Positions 56,382-64,000 of a stretch of DNA of 64,000 bases are shown piece by piece. The stretch is from positions 186,001 through 250,000 of the forward strand of contig NZ_BCTU01000005.1 in assembly GCF_001590925.1 (NCBI RefSeq). The letters run 5' to 3'. Position 1 is the stretch's first letter. Each line of letters starts with the position of its first letter. The stretch comes from Serratia plymuthica NBRC 102599. GTDB taxonomy: Bacteria; Pseudomonadota; Gammaproteobacteria; Enterobacterales; Enterobacteriaceae. The notes below the pieces were generated by a model. That model did no database searches. It saw nothing but the letters and a program-made list of their open reading frames with translations, and was not told the origin of the DNA. The translations under genes and the position numbers were made by a program.

Positions 56382-57050
56382 ATGATTTTACGCGTAATAG
56401 ACACTGAAACCTGCGGGCTGGACGGCGGTGTGGTGGAAGTCGCCTCCATCGATCTGATCGACGGCCACATCGCCAATCCGATGAGCGACTTGGTCAGCCC
56501 CGATCGGCCCATCAGCATTGATGCGATGGCTATCCATCACATCACCGAACAGATGGTCGAGGGTAAGCCGCGCATCGCGGTGGCGATCGGCCGCTATCTG
56601 GGCAGCCCTTACTATGTGGCGCACAACGCAGCGTTTGATCGCGGCGTGCTGCCGGAAATGCGCGGTGCCTGGATATGCACCATGAAACTGGCGCGCACCC
56701 TGTACCCGGACATCAAATACGGCAATCAGTATCTGCGCTATGCGTTGAATCTGGAGGTGCAACTGCCGCAAGACACCACGCTGTACCCGCATCGGGCGCT
56801 GTACGATTGCTACGTAACCGCTGCGCTGCTGCAACGCATCGTCAAAGATTCAGGGTGGACGCCGGAACAAATGGCGCAAATCACCGAACAGCCGGTGCTG
56901 CTGAAGAAATTCAAATTCGGCAAGTATCGCGGGCAGGAAATTGATCGCATTGCGCAGGAAGATCCCGGCTATCTGCGCTGGATGTTGAAGTCCATCGAGG
57001 ATCTCAGCCCGGACATGAGGCATACGTTGAAATACTATCTGTTCGGCTAA
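56382..57050 (+). CDS. exoX: Exodeoxyribonuclease X
   Basis: 222 residues (E. coli ExoX 220). It is a DnaQ-superfamily 3'-5' DNA exonuclease used in mismatch and UV repair. DEDDh motifs: VIDTETCGLDGG (Exo I), VAHNAAFDRGVLPEM (Exo II), HRALYDCYVTAALLQ (Exo III, His and Asp). The C-terminal part KFKFGKYRGQEIDRIAQEDP is typical of ExoX. Confidence 0.95.
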   Translation: MILRVIDTETCGLDGGVVEVASIDLIDGHIANPMSDLVSPDRPISIDAMAIHHITEQMVEGKPRIAVAIGRYLGSPYYVAHNAAFDRGVLPEMRGAWICTMKLARTLYPDIKYGNQYLRYALNLEVQLPQDTTLYPHRALYDCYVTAALLQRIVKDSGWTPEQMAQITEQPVLLKKFKFGKYRGQEIDRIAQEDPGYLRWMLKSIEDLSPDMRHTLKYYLFG

Positions 57051-57076
57051 AAAAGCGGGCAGCAATCGCCGCCCGC
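57049..57076 (-). terminator. ptrB terminator
   Basis: Minus strand GCGGGC, 10-nt loop, GCCCGC followed by TTTTTT. It lies between convergent exoX and ptrB. Confidence 0.7.
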
Positions 57077-57083
57077 CTGCAAA

Positions 57084-59117
57084 TTACTCCGCCAGCGCCA
57101 GAATAAAGGCGTACTCCAGCGCAATATCCTCATAGGCTTTGAAACGCCCGGACTTGCCGCCGTGGCCGGAATCCATATCGGTATACAGCAGCAGCTGACG
57201 ATCGTCGGTTTTCAACTCGCGCAGCTTCGCCACCCACTTGGCCGGTTCCCAGTACTGTACCTGCGAATCGTGCAGCCCGGTGGTCACCAGCATGTGCGGG
57301 TAATCTTGCGCTTTCACCTGATCGTACGGGCTGTATTGTTTAATGTAGTCGTAATACGCCGGCTCGTTCGGGTTGCCCCATTCGTCGTATTCGCCGGTGG
57401 TCAGCGGAATAGACTCATCCAGCATGGTGGTGACCACGTCGACAAAAGGCACCTGCGCCACGATGCCGTTAAACAACTGCGGCGCCTGATTGATCACCGC
57501 CCCCATCAACAGACCGCCGGCGCTGCCGCCCATGGCGAAGACGCGTTTGGCGTCGCCATAGCCCTGCGCGATCAGCGTTTCTGTCACGTCGATAAAATCG
57601 TTGAAAGTATTTTGCTTCTTGAACAGCTTGCCGTCCTCATACCACAGCTGCCCCAGCTCGCCGCCACCGCGAATGTGCGCCAGGACGAAGACAAAACCGC
57701 GATCCAGCAGGCTCAAGCGGCTGGCGCTGAAGGCCGGATCCATGCTGCTGCCGTAAGAGCCGTAGCCATAAACCATCAACGGATTGCTGCCCCGGATGAA
57801 ACGATCCTGGCGATAAACCAGCGAGACCGGCACCTCGACGCCATCCCGTGCTTTCACCCATACCCGCTCGCTGCGGTAATTTTCCGGCGTGAAGTTTTTC
57901 ACTTCCTGCTGCTTGAGCATCACGCGCTCGCCGCTGTCGAGATTAAGCTCATACAGCGTGGTCGGGGTGGTCATCGAAGAGTAGCCGTAGCGCAGCAATT
58001 CTGTTTCCGGCTCAGGATTGTAGGCCAGCCAGGTGGTATAGGTCGGATCGTCAAAAGCGATGCGTTTCACTTCGCCGCTCTGCCAGTGGATCTGGCGCAG
58101 TTGGGTCAGGCCTTCGCTGCGCTCCTCCACCACCAGCCAGTCACGGAACAGGCTGAAGCCTTCAAGCATCACCTCGATACGCGGAGCGATAAGCTCCTGC
58201 CACTGCGCTTCATCCGCCTGCTCGCTCTGATACAGACCGAAGTTCTTGCCGTCCTTGTTGGAGCGGATATAGAAATGCTGATGGTAGTGATCGATGCCGT
58301 ATTCATGATCCTTGCGGCGCGGCACAAACATCTGCGGCGTGCTGTCGGCGCGATCGGCGTCCAACAGCAAAATCTCCGAAGTGGTGGTGCTGCTCAGGTG
58401 GATCAGGATAAAGCGTTCGGAGGTGGTTTTTTCCAGCCCGACGTAGAAGGTGTCGTCCAGCTCTTCGTAGATCAGTTGGTCGTGCTGCGGATCTGTGCCC
58501 ACCACGTGGCGATACACCTGATAGGGCAGCAGCGTTTTGGCATGTTTACGCACGTAATAAACGGTGGCGGAGTCGTTCGCCCATTCGAAGCTGCCGGAGG
58601 TGTTTTCCAGCACTTCGTCGGCCCAACTGTCGTCGTTCAGATTTTTAAAGCGAATGTCATACTGCCGGCGTGACAGGAAATCCTCCGCTACCGCCAGTTT
58701 CTGGTTGTCGGGGCTGACTTCCAAACCGCCCAGAGTGTAAAACTCGCGTTTTTCGGCGCGCTGATTGCCGTCGATCAGCGTATCCCAGCGTTCACTTTCC
58801 GCCTGTGGCTGACGAACATAAATCGCGTATTCGTTGCCCGGCTCGAAACGGGTTTGATAACGGTAACCGTGCCTGACATAAGGCACCGAGTGCTCCTGCT
58901 GGGGGATACGCGCCACCATCTCTTCATACAGCGTCTCACGCAACGCCTGCTGCGGTTTCAGCATCGCATCGGTAAAGGCGTTTTCCGCCTGCAGATAGTC
59001 CAGCACTTGAGGGTCTGCCCGCTCGTCGTCGCGCAGCCAATAGTAGTCATCCACGCGCGTATCGCCGTGGATGGTGATGGGATAAGGTCGTTTTTCTGCC
59101 TTAGGGGGTGTCATCAT
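57084..59117 (-). CDS. ptrB: Oligopeptidase B
   Basis: 677 residues, a prolyl-oligopeptidase family (S9A) serine peptidase cleaving after Lys or Arg in short peptides. The N-terminal beta-propeller starts with [20 protein letters not shown]. The catalytic domain has the nucleophile in [18 protein letters not shown], Asp in [13 protein letters not shown] and His in [11 protein letters not shown]. The acidic S1 determinants typical of oligopeptidase B are in its C-terminal third. Cytoplasmic; single gene. Confidence 0.95.
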   Translation of the reverse strand: MMTPPKAEKRPYPITIHGDTRVDDYYWLRDDERADPQVLDYLQAENAFTDAMLKPQQALRETLYEEMVARIPQQEHSVPYVRHGYRYQTRFEPGNEYAIYVRQPQAESERWDTLIDGNQRAEKREFYTLGGLEVSPDNQKLAVAEDFLSRRQYDIRFKNLNDDSWADEVLENTSGSFEWANDSATVYYVRKHAKTLLPYQVYRHVVGTDPQHDQLIYEELDDTFYVGLEKTTSERFILIHLSSTTTSEILLLDADRADSTPQMFVPRRKDHEYGIDHYHQHFYIRSNKDGKNFGLYQSEQADEAQWQELIAPRIEVMLEGFSLFRDWLVVEERSEGLTQLRQIHWQSGEVKRIAFDDPTYTTWLAYNPEPETELLRYGYSSMTTPTTLYELNLDSGERVMLKQQEVKNFTPENYRSERVWVKARDGVEVPVSLVYRQDRFIRGSNPLMVYGYGSYGSSMDPAFSASRLSLLDRGFVFVLAHIRGGGELGQLWYEDGKLFKKQNTFNDFIDVTETLIAQGYGDAKRVFAMGGSAGGLLMGAVINQAPQLFNGIVAQVPFVDVVTTMLDESIPLTTGEYDEWGNPNEPAYYDYIKQYSPYDQVKAQDYPHMLVTTGLHDSQVQYWEPAKWVAKLRELKTDDRQLLLYTDMDSGHGGKSGRFKAYEDIALEYAFILALAE

Positions 59118-59185
59118 TGCTAAATCATCCGCTTACCTTGATTAAGGCAAGAGTGACACGATTCCCCCCGGCTTGCCAAGCGGCG

Positions 59186-59839
59186 CTACGCCAGCTCGCG
59201 TTTTTTCTCGTTGACGTCGTTTTCAATGCCCTGCTTGACGTCCGCAGGGATCTTCAACGACTGCGCCAGCGCATCGAGATAGCCGCGTTCCATAAAGTGA
59301 TCGACGTCGATCACCATGCAGCTCAGGTAATACACCTCAAGCGCCTCGTCTTCGTTTTTCACGCTCTGGGCGATCAGATCCGGGTTTAAGGGTTGGTCGA
59401 TCGCCTCCTGCACCCATTTTTGCGCTTCCTCGCCCACCTGCAGCTGTTCCAGGCTGTGGTCGATGGCGCGTTTTTCTTCCGCATCGATATGGCCGTCGCT
59501 CTTGGCGGCAAACACCAGCGCCTGCACCAACCGTTTGGCGCGCAGATCCACCGGTGTAGTTTGCAAGCCAAACTGCGGTTCGTCCTGATGGGTTTCTTTT
59601 ACCCGCTGCTTGTATTTATTCCACAACACCGCGCCAACGGCCGCGCTGCCGCCGATAATCAAGGCGTTTTTACCGAACTTGCCCACCAGCTTGCGCGAAG
59701 ATTTGTTCGCCAGCAAAACGCCCACCAGGCCCCCCAATGCGGTCGGGGCCAGCAGTTTGCCAATGCCTTCCGCCCCACCGATGGAACCGGCCTTTTGCCC
59801 AATCATCGATTGAATCTGCTGCATCCAGTTATTTTTCAT
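59186..59839 (-). CDS. yebE: YebE family protein (DUF533, TerB-like domain)
   Basis: 217 residues. One or two hydrophobic glycine-rich helices near the N-terminus (LLAPTALGGLVGVLLANKSS, NALIIGGSAAVGAVLW) precede a TerB-like helical domain with KSDGHIDAEEKRAIDHSLEQ. It matches YebE, an inner-membrane-associated protein of unknown function whose E. coli gene is in the Cpx/Rcs envelope stress regulons. Position after ptrB is conserved. Confidence 0.92.
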   Translation of the reverse strand: MKNNWMQQIQSMIGQKAGSIGGAEGIGKLLAPTALGGLVGVLLANKSSRKLVGKFGKNALIIGGSAAVGAVLWNKYKQRVKETHQDEPQFGLQTTPVDLRAKRLVQALVFAAKSDGHIDAEEKRAIDHSLEQLQVGEEAQKWVQEAIDQPLNPDLIAQSVKNEDEALEVYYLSCMVIDVDHFMERGYLDALAQSLKIPADVKQGIENDVNEKKRELA

Positions 59840-60007
59840 GCTCTACCCTTTGCGTGAGGAAACGAGGCGCGCAGGCACGGAAAAGCCAACCGCCGATGAA
59901 CCGTCAGATTAGGGGATTTTTTGTCAACTTACGTATGGGGGATGAAAACCTGTGTTTAGCGCAGAGAAAACGATAACGGGCCACGCAGGCCCGCCATTTT
60001 TAGTGCT

Positions 60008-60586
60008 TCAGCCTTCTTCGCCCGGCTGTTCTTCGTCCTGCTCATATTCCGCCAGTTCGTCACGCATCGCCTGAATCGACTCACGGGCCAGCAGCGCCAG
60101 CGTACGGTAAAAACCGGTGGTGGCGTGCGCCTCCACTTTACCGAGGAAACGGCCGCACCAAGGCAGCAAGTACTCGTCAAACAGGGTGATTTGCGCCTGC
60201 ACTTCGTCTTCCTGCGATTGATCTTCCAGCCAGGAGGCAGCCAGCAACAGGGAACCGAAGTGATCGGCCGGCGCTTCGCCAAGCGGCATGCCGCGTTGCT
60301 GCAGGAAAGTGCGAACTTCCGCCTCCGTTGCCCCTTCCACATAAGCGGAACGGAACGGCGACACGCTGCATTCGCTGCCGACAAACATCGCGTTGAAATC
60401 GGCGGAAAGCAGGTTCACATCGCATCCCTGCTGCAAGCGCGTCAGCAGTTCGTCCTGCTCCAGCGGCCAGTGTTGCTGCAGCTTGCCCTCTTTAATCAGC
60501 GTGAACAGCGGCACCAACAACGGATCTTGCGGCTGACGGTAAAACAGCGTACCCAGCACGCGGCAAACAACGGAAAATTCATTCAT
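60008..60586 (-). CDS. ycdY: TorD-family chaperone YcdY
   Basis: 192 residues, all-helical TorD/DmsD type. The family core is visible: FNAMFVGSECSVSPFRSAYVEG (compare the E(x)SP pattern), ADHFGSLLLAASWL, and EYLLPWCGRFLGKVEAHA. In E. coli YcdY is a redox-enzyme-maturation type protein reported to work with its neighbour YcdX, raising its phosphatase activity. It follows ycdX by 41 bp, so the pair is probably one transcript. Acidic C-terminal tail. Confidence 0.9.
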   Translation of the reverse strand: MNEFSVVCRVLGTLFYRQPQDPLLVPLFTLIKEGKLQQHWPLEQDELLTRLQQGCDVNLLSADFNAMFVGSECSVSPFRSAYVEGATEAEVRTFLQQRGMPLGEAPADHFGSLLLAASWLEDQSQEDEVQAQITLFDEYLLPWCGRFLGKVEAHATTGFYRTLALLARESIQAMRDELAEYEQDEEQPGEEG

Positions 60587-60627
60587 GATAATGCCTTATA
60601 CAATACGGAAAATTTGCCGGGACGATG

Positions 60628-61365
60628 TCACAAATCGGCCAATTCCGCAATCGCCGGCTTGCCGCGCCGCTCGAGAAAGTCCAGCAGGCGCCGTGGGCTG
60701 ACGTTGAGGATCCGTTCCTGCGGAAATTCCACTTCAGCGATGATGCGTTCACAGTGCTCGAAGCCGCCGAGTGAGAAAGCGATATGTGAATCCGACCCCA
60801 GTGCCAGCCAACCGCCTGCATCACGCACCGCAGCGGCAATCGCCCGGCAATTGTCCTCGCTGCCCTTGCGTGAATGGGTGAATGACGAGTTATTCAGCTC
60901 CAGCGCCACTTCATACTTCGCGGCCGCTGCGGCGACCGCTGCGATGTCGATCGGATACCTTGGGTTGCCGGGATGGCTGATAATGTGCACATCCCCTTGC
61001 GCCATCGCGGCGATCATCGCTTCGGTATTGGCCGTCTTGTCCTGCGGCGCAAATACGGGCTCGTGGAAACCGGCGATAATCACGTCGACTTCGTTCAACA
61101 TCGGCCCGGTGCAGTCGATATCGCCCTGCAGGTTTTTGATGTTGGCCTCGATACCTCGCAGGATCCCTACGCCATCCACCAGACGTGGCCAGACGCGCAT
61201 GTTCATAAAGTGCCAGTAATGCGGAGCATCAGCCATATCCGGGCCGTGATCGGTGATGGCGAACAGTTTGATGCCCTTTTGATGGGCTTCGACGATGTAA
61301 TCATGCAGCGTACTGTAGGCGTGGGTACTGGCAACGGTGTGCATATGCAAATCAACAGGGTACAT
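60628..61365 (-). CDS. ycdX: PHP-domain phosphatase YcdX
   Basis: 245 residues. Metal ligands of the PHP fold are visible: [63 protein letters not shown]. It is a trinuclear-zinc phosphatase linked in E. coli to swarming motility. Gene order ghrA-ycdX-ycdY is conserved. Confidence 0.95.
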   Translation of the reverse strand: MYPVDLHMHTVASTHAYSTLHDYIVEAHQKGIKLFAITDHGPDMADAPHYWHFMNMRVWPRLVDGVGILRGIEANIKNLQGDIDCTGPMLNEVDVIIAGFHEPVFAPQDKTANTEAMIAAMAQGDVHIISHPGNPRYPIDIAAVAAAAAKYEVALELNNSSFTHSRKGSEDNCRAIAAAVRDAGGWLALGSDSHIAFSLGGFEHCERIIAEVEFPQERILNVSPRRLLDFLERRGKPAIAELADL

Positions 61366-61446
61366 TATTTCTCCTTCTGGCGGCCTGCCAAAGGGACGGC
61401 GGCAGGCCGGGTTTCTTATTAGCTTAGCAGGTGAGTCACCGAAAGG

Positions 61447-62388
61447 TCAGTAACCAAGTTGCACATCCACCACCCCTGCAGGCGTTTGCCCGGCCTCTAA
61501 AGTGCGGATGTTGGCGGCTATCTGGTCCATCGCCTGTTCCGGCAAGGTGATGGCAGCAATATGCGGGGTAATGGTGACACGCGGATGACGCCAGAACGGG
61601 TGTGCCTGCGGCAGCGGCTCGTTGACGAACACATCCAGGGTGGCGGCGGCAATCTGCCCCTGATCCAGTGCCTGCAAGAGATCGTCCTCAACCAGATGCG
61701 CGCCGCGGGCGATGTTGATCAGATAGGCTCCCGGCACCAAATGCGCGAACAGATGGCGATTGAGGATAGCGGCGGTTGCCGGCGTGTTCGGCAGCAAGTT
61801 GATCAGCAACCGAGTGCCCTCGAGAAACGCGGTGCACTGCTCTGCGCCGGCAAAACTCTCAACGCCATCGATCTGCTTGGGGCTGCGGCTCCAGCAGCGT
61901 ACGTTAAAACCGAACTCCACCAGCTTTTGCGCCACGCTTTTCCCCAGAACGCCTGCCCCGAGGATGCCAATGGTGAAATTATCCTGTTGATGGGGATCGA
62001 GCGGTTGCCATTTTTGCTGCTGTTGCAGCAATTGATACTCGTCGAAACGACGGAAGTAACGCAACACGTAGCTCAACGCATATTCCTGCATCTGTTGCGC
62101 CATGCCGGTATCTTCCAGGCGCAGCAGCGGGACGCCCGCCGGTAACGTGCCGGGATGTTGGCGCTCTTGCTCGAGAATGGCATCGACGCCCGCTCCCAGG
62201 GCGAACACCCCTTTCAGTTGCCGGCGGTTAGCCAGCATCTCCTGCGGCGGACGCCACGCCAGCGCATAATCCGCTGGGCGATCGTCGCCGGGTTGCCATT
62301 CGCGAACGTTGGCCTGCGGCAGACGCTGTTTGATGCCTGCCAACCAATCCTGGGCGTTAAATAAGGGGTGGTAATAAATGATGTTCAT
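61447..62388 (-). CDS. ghrA: Glyoxylate/hydroxypyruvate reductase A
   Basis: 313 residues, D-2-hydroxyacid dehydrogenase family. It reduces glyoxylate and hydroxypyruvate with NADPH. The dinucleotide motif TIGILGAGVLGKSVAQ, the phosphate-binding CWSRSPKQ strand (NADP preference), catalytic Arg in INIARGAHLVEDDLL and His in TITPHIAAITLPEQA are present. First of the ghrA-ycdX-ycdY series. Confidence 0.95.
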   Translation of the reverse strand: MNIIYYHPLFNAQDWLAGIKQRLPQANVREWQPGDDRPADYALAWRPPQEMLANRRQLKGVFALGAGVDAILEQERQHPGTLPAGVPLLRLEDTGMAQQMQEYALSYVLRYFRRFDEYQLLQQQQKWQPLDPHQQDNFTIGILGAGVLGKSVAQKLVEFGFNVRCWSRSPKQIDGVESFAGAEQCTAFLEGTRLLINLLPNTPATAAILNRHLFAHLVPGAYLINIARGAHLVEDDLLQALDQGQIAAATLDVFVNEPLPQAHPFWRHPRVTITPHIAAITLPEQAMDQIAANIRTLEAGQTPAGVVDVQLGY

Positions 62389-62463
62389 CGGTCAGACTCC
62401 GTCTGTTTTTTATGCATTTTCATCCAGATTTCCGCGATTCGCCGACAGATGCAAGCGCTAAAG

Positions 62464-62504
62464 CCAAAAACGCAAACAGCCCCGACCAGTGGGGCTGCTT
62501 TTTT
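62464..62504 (-). terminator. Terminator after the POT transporter gene
   Basis: CAGCCCC-N7-GGGGCTG with T-rich flanks on both strands (TTTGCGTTTTT on the minus side), 23 bp after the POT stop. Confidence 0.7.
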
Positions 62505-62519
62505 TATCCTGCAGAGATC

Positions 62520-63986
62520 TCAGGCTGCGACGCGGGCGTCGTGCCTTATCAGCCGGCGCAACAGCGGGATTAGGATCAACATCACCACGCCAACGCCCGT
62601 AGCCCCCCAGCCCAGCGCACTGAATATTTCGCTGTAGCCGGGGTTGGTCAGAGCCGGAGTGCTGCCGCTGTTTTCTGGCATCAGGCCGGAGACATAGCCC
62701 GCCAACACCGAAGCGACGCCGGTGACCATCATCCAGCAGCCCATCATGACGCCCTGATAACGCGGTGGCGCCAGCTTGCCGATCATCGCGTAGCCGATCG
62801 GGGAGATCATCAGTTCGCCAATGCTTTGCAGTATGTAGCTGATTGCAATCCATTTAAACGCCACCAGCCCGTCGCCGCCGGCCAGGCTGATGCCCAACGG
62901 CAACACCAGCATGCCCAACCCGATGCAAAACAACGAGCCGGAGAATTGCAACGGGATATCGATATTGCAGCCACGGGCTCGCAAGCGGTTAAACCACCAG
63001 GCCATCAGCGGCCCGCCCACGACGATCACCAACGTGTTGATATTCTGGATCCACTGCGGAGCGACCTGAATACCGTAGACGTTCAGGTTGATATTGTGCT
63101 CGGAGAACAGCATCAGCCCCATAGGCGCCAACTGGTACAGCGCCCAGAATACCAATGAACCCAGCGCCAGAATCAGATAGGCCACCATGCGACGGCGCTC
63201 TGTGCGCGGGTGGTGACGCAGTGTGACCACGCACAGCATCAGGAAAATCAGTACGCCGAGGCCAATCACAAAGTGGCCGCTGAATTCCGCATGGGTCAGC
63301 ATCACCCGGATAATGGGCACCAGCGCCACCAATACTGCCAGCCCGACCAGCATACGCCAGCGGTATTGCGCGCGGCTGGCGTCATGCAACGGCGTGTTGA
63401 GATCGGCCAGAATGCGCCAACGGCTGACGGCGACGATAATCGCCGCCGCATTGCCCAACGTGGCAAACAGGAACAGTGCGCGGTAGTTTTCGCTCAACTG
63501 GAAATAGCCGGCCACGGTAAAACCGACGAAGAAGCCAAGGTTCATCCCGGCGTAGTTCCACAAAAACGCCGATTCGCGCCGATCGTCATCCGGCTTGAAG
63601 CGCTGGGTGAGCATCATATTGATGCAGGTGACGTTCAGCCCGCTGCCGGTCAGGAACATCGCCAGCCCCCAGTACAGGCCCCAAACGCCCGCCACAGCAA
63701 TCAGCGCGCAGCCGATCACCTGCAGCACCATACCCAGTACGAACAGGTTGCGGTTACTCAGAAAGCGCCCGCCCAGGTAGCCGCCGAACATATGCAGCCC
63801 ATAGTTGAAGGCGCCGAACACACCCATCATGGCGTTTGCACTGCCCTCGCTGAAGCCCAGGCGTTTGGTGGCGTAGAGCACCAGCGTGGAGTACAGCACG
63901 GCAAAACCCAACGTGGCGAAGATTTGGATAAAAAACAGTGCCCCGGCGCCCGGGGGGATGGCGTGACGCTGATGCGCCGCCGGCAT
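62520..63986 (-). CDS. Proton-dependent oligopeptide transporter (POT family), start possibly outside window
   Basis: 488 residues from the ATG at 63986, but the frame stays open to the window edge (PSDS before the Met), so the true start may lie beyond 64000. It is a 12-14 helix major facilitator with POT features: GGYLGGRFLSNRN and the NYAGMNLGFFVGFTVAGYF stretch (PTR2 motif region), and SIGELMISPIGYAMIGKLAP on helix 10 (the ELxxSP motif). The ExxERF proton motif on helix 1 is absent: helix 1 reads LFFIQIFATLGFAVLYSTL. This marks an atypical subgroup. Di/tripeptides are the likely but unproven substrate. Confidence 0.82.
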   Translation of the reverse strand: MPAAHQRHAIPPGAGALFFIQIFATLGFAVLYSTLVLYATKRLGFSEGSANAMMGVFGAFNYGLHMFGGYLGGRFLSNRNLFVLGMVLQVIGCALIAVAGVWGLYWGLAMFLTGSGLNVTCINMMLTQRFKPDDDRRESAFLWNYAGMNLGFFVGFTVAGYFQLSENYRALFLFATLGNAAAIIVAVSRWRILADLNTPLHDASRAQYRWRMLVGLAVLVALVPIIRVMLTHAEFSGHFVIGLGVLIFLMLCVVTLRHHPRTERRRMVAYLILALGSLVFWALYQLAPMGLMLFSEHNINLNVYGIQVAPQWIQNINTLVIVVGGPLMAWWFNRLRARGCNIDIPLQFSGSLFCIGLGMLVLPLGISLAGGDGLVAFKWIAISYILQSIGELMISPIGYAMIGKLAPPRYQGVMMGCWMMVTGVASVLAGYVSGLMPENSGSTPALTNPGYSEIFSALGWGATGVGVVMLILIPLLRRLIRHDARVAA

Positions 63987-64000
63987 GGAGTCCGATGGAG

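Noticed and set aside
57162-58673. 503-codon plus-strand frame opposite ptrB
   Set aside because: Shadow of the ptrB coding strand; composition is that of antisense translation and ptrB itself is unmistakable.

Overview
The window is a stretch of GC-rich enterobacterial chromosome. Gene content and order point to Enterobacterales, most likely Serratia or a close relative in the Yersiniaceae. The genus is an inference from the psuK-psuG-psuT, fabV and copC-copD-yebY neighbourhoods and from palindromic repeats; no search was run. No rRNA, tRNA or CRISPR array was seen. One sRNA, SdsR, is clearly recognisable.

Layout. 1-5216 (+): the 3' part of mfd, a UPF0303 gene and dauA. 5265-10660 (-): the conserved hemA-prfA-prmC-sirB2-sirB1-kdsA block (haem synthesis start, class I termination, KDO-8-P synthesis). 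10990-19195: a lytic polysaccharide monooxygenase gene placed between hemA and lolB, then lolB-ispE-prs, ychH, pth, a second SulP transporter and ychF. 19383-23447 (+): an uncharacterised three-gene coiled-coil/membrane operon with a 17-codon micro-ORF. 23502-28825 (-): a ClpP paralogue, an ArsR/SRPBCC pair, a DUF1097 gene and the pseudouridine operon psuK-psuG-psuT. 29222-31414: a UspA-family protein, a secreted protein and an orphan NlpA lipoprotein.

31483-39975 holds one sugar-type ABC transporter with two paralogous binding proteins, facing a LsrF/DhnA-like aldolase and a CitA/CitB-type two-component system. This looks like one catabolic locus for an unidentified substrate. 39972-41815 is a divergent enol-lactonase-like hydrolase and LysR regulator. 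41799-43364 is a row of four small exported proteins, three sharing a motif with fixed spacing (tandem paralogues). Then come a DUF2975/XRE pair, fabV, a DUF4377-type lipoprotein and an isochorismatase-like hydrolase.

47.6-51.0 kb is an AT-rich gene graveyard: a possibly frameshifted small gene, a frameshifted alpha/beta hydrolase, an acyltransferase-3 (OafA-like) gene with a nonsense codon and a frameshift, and a degraded tyrosine recombinase. It abuts the 3' end of sdsR, which suggests a decayed prophage or island that entered next to that sRNA. 51.0-64.0 kb returns to conserved chromosome: sdsR, yebY-copD-copC, ftnA, holE, pip, a zinc-ligand-poor DksA-like protein, a tiny Lys-rich protein, exoX, ptrB, yebE, ycdY-ycdX-ghrA and a POT peptide transporter at the right edge.

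Most promising for novelty: the 19.4-23.4 kb operon, the small exported protein cluster at 41.8-43.4 kb, the LPMO with a displaced N-terminal histidine, and the relic island at sdsR.
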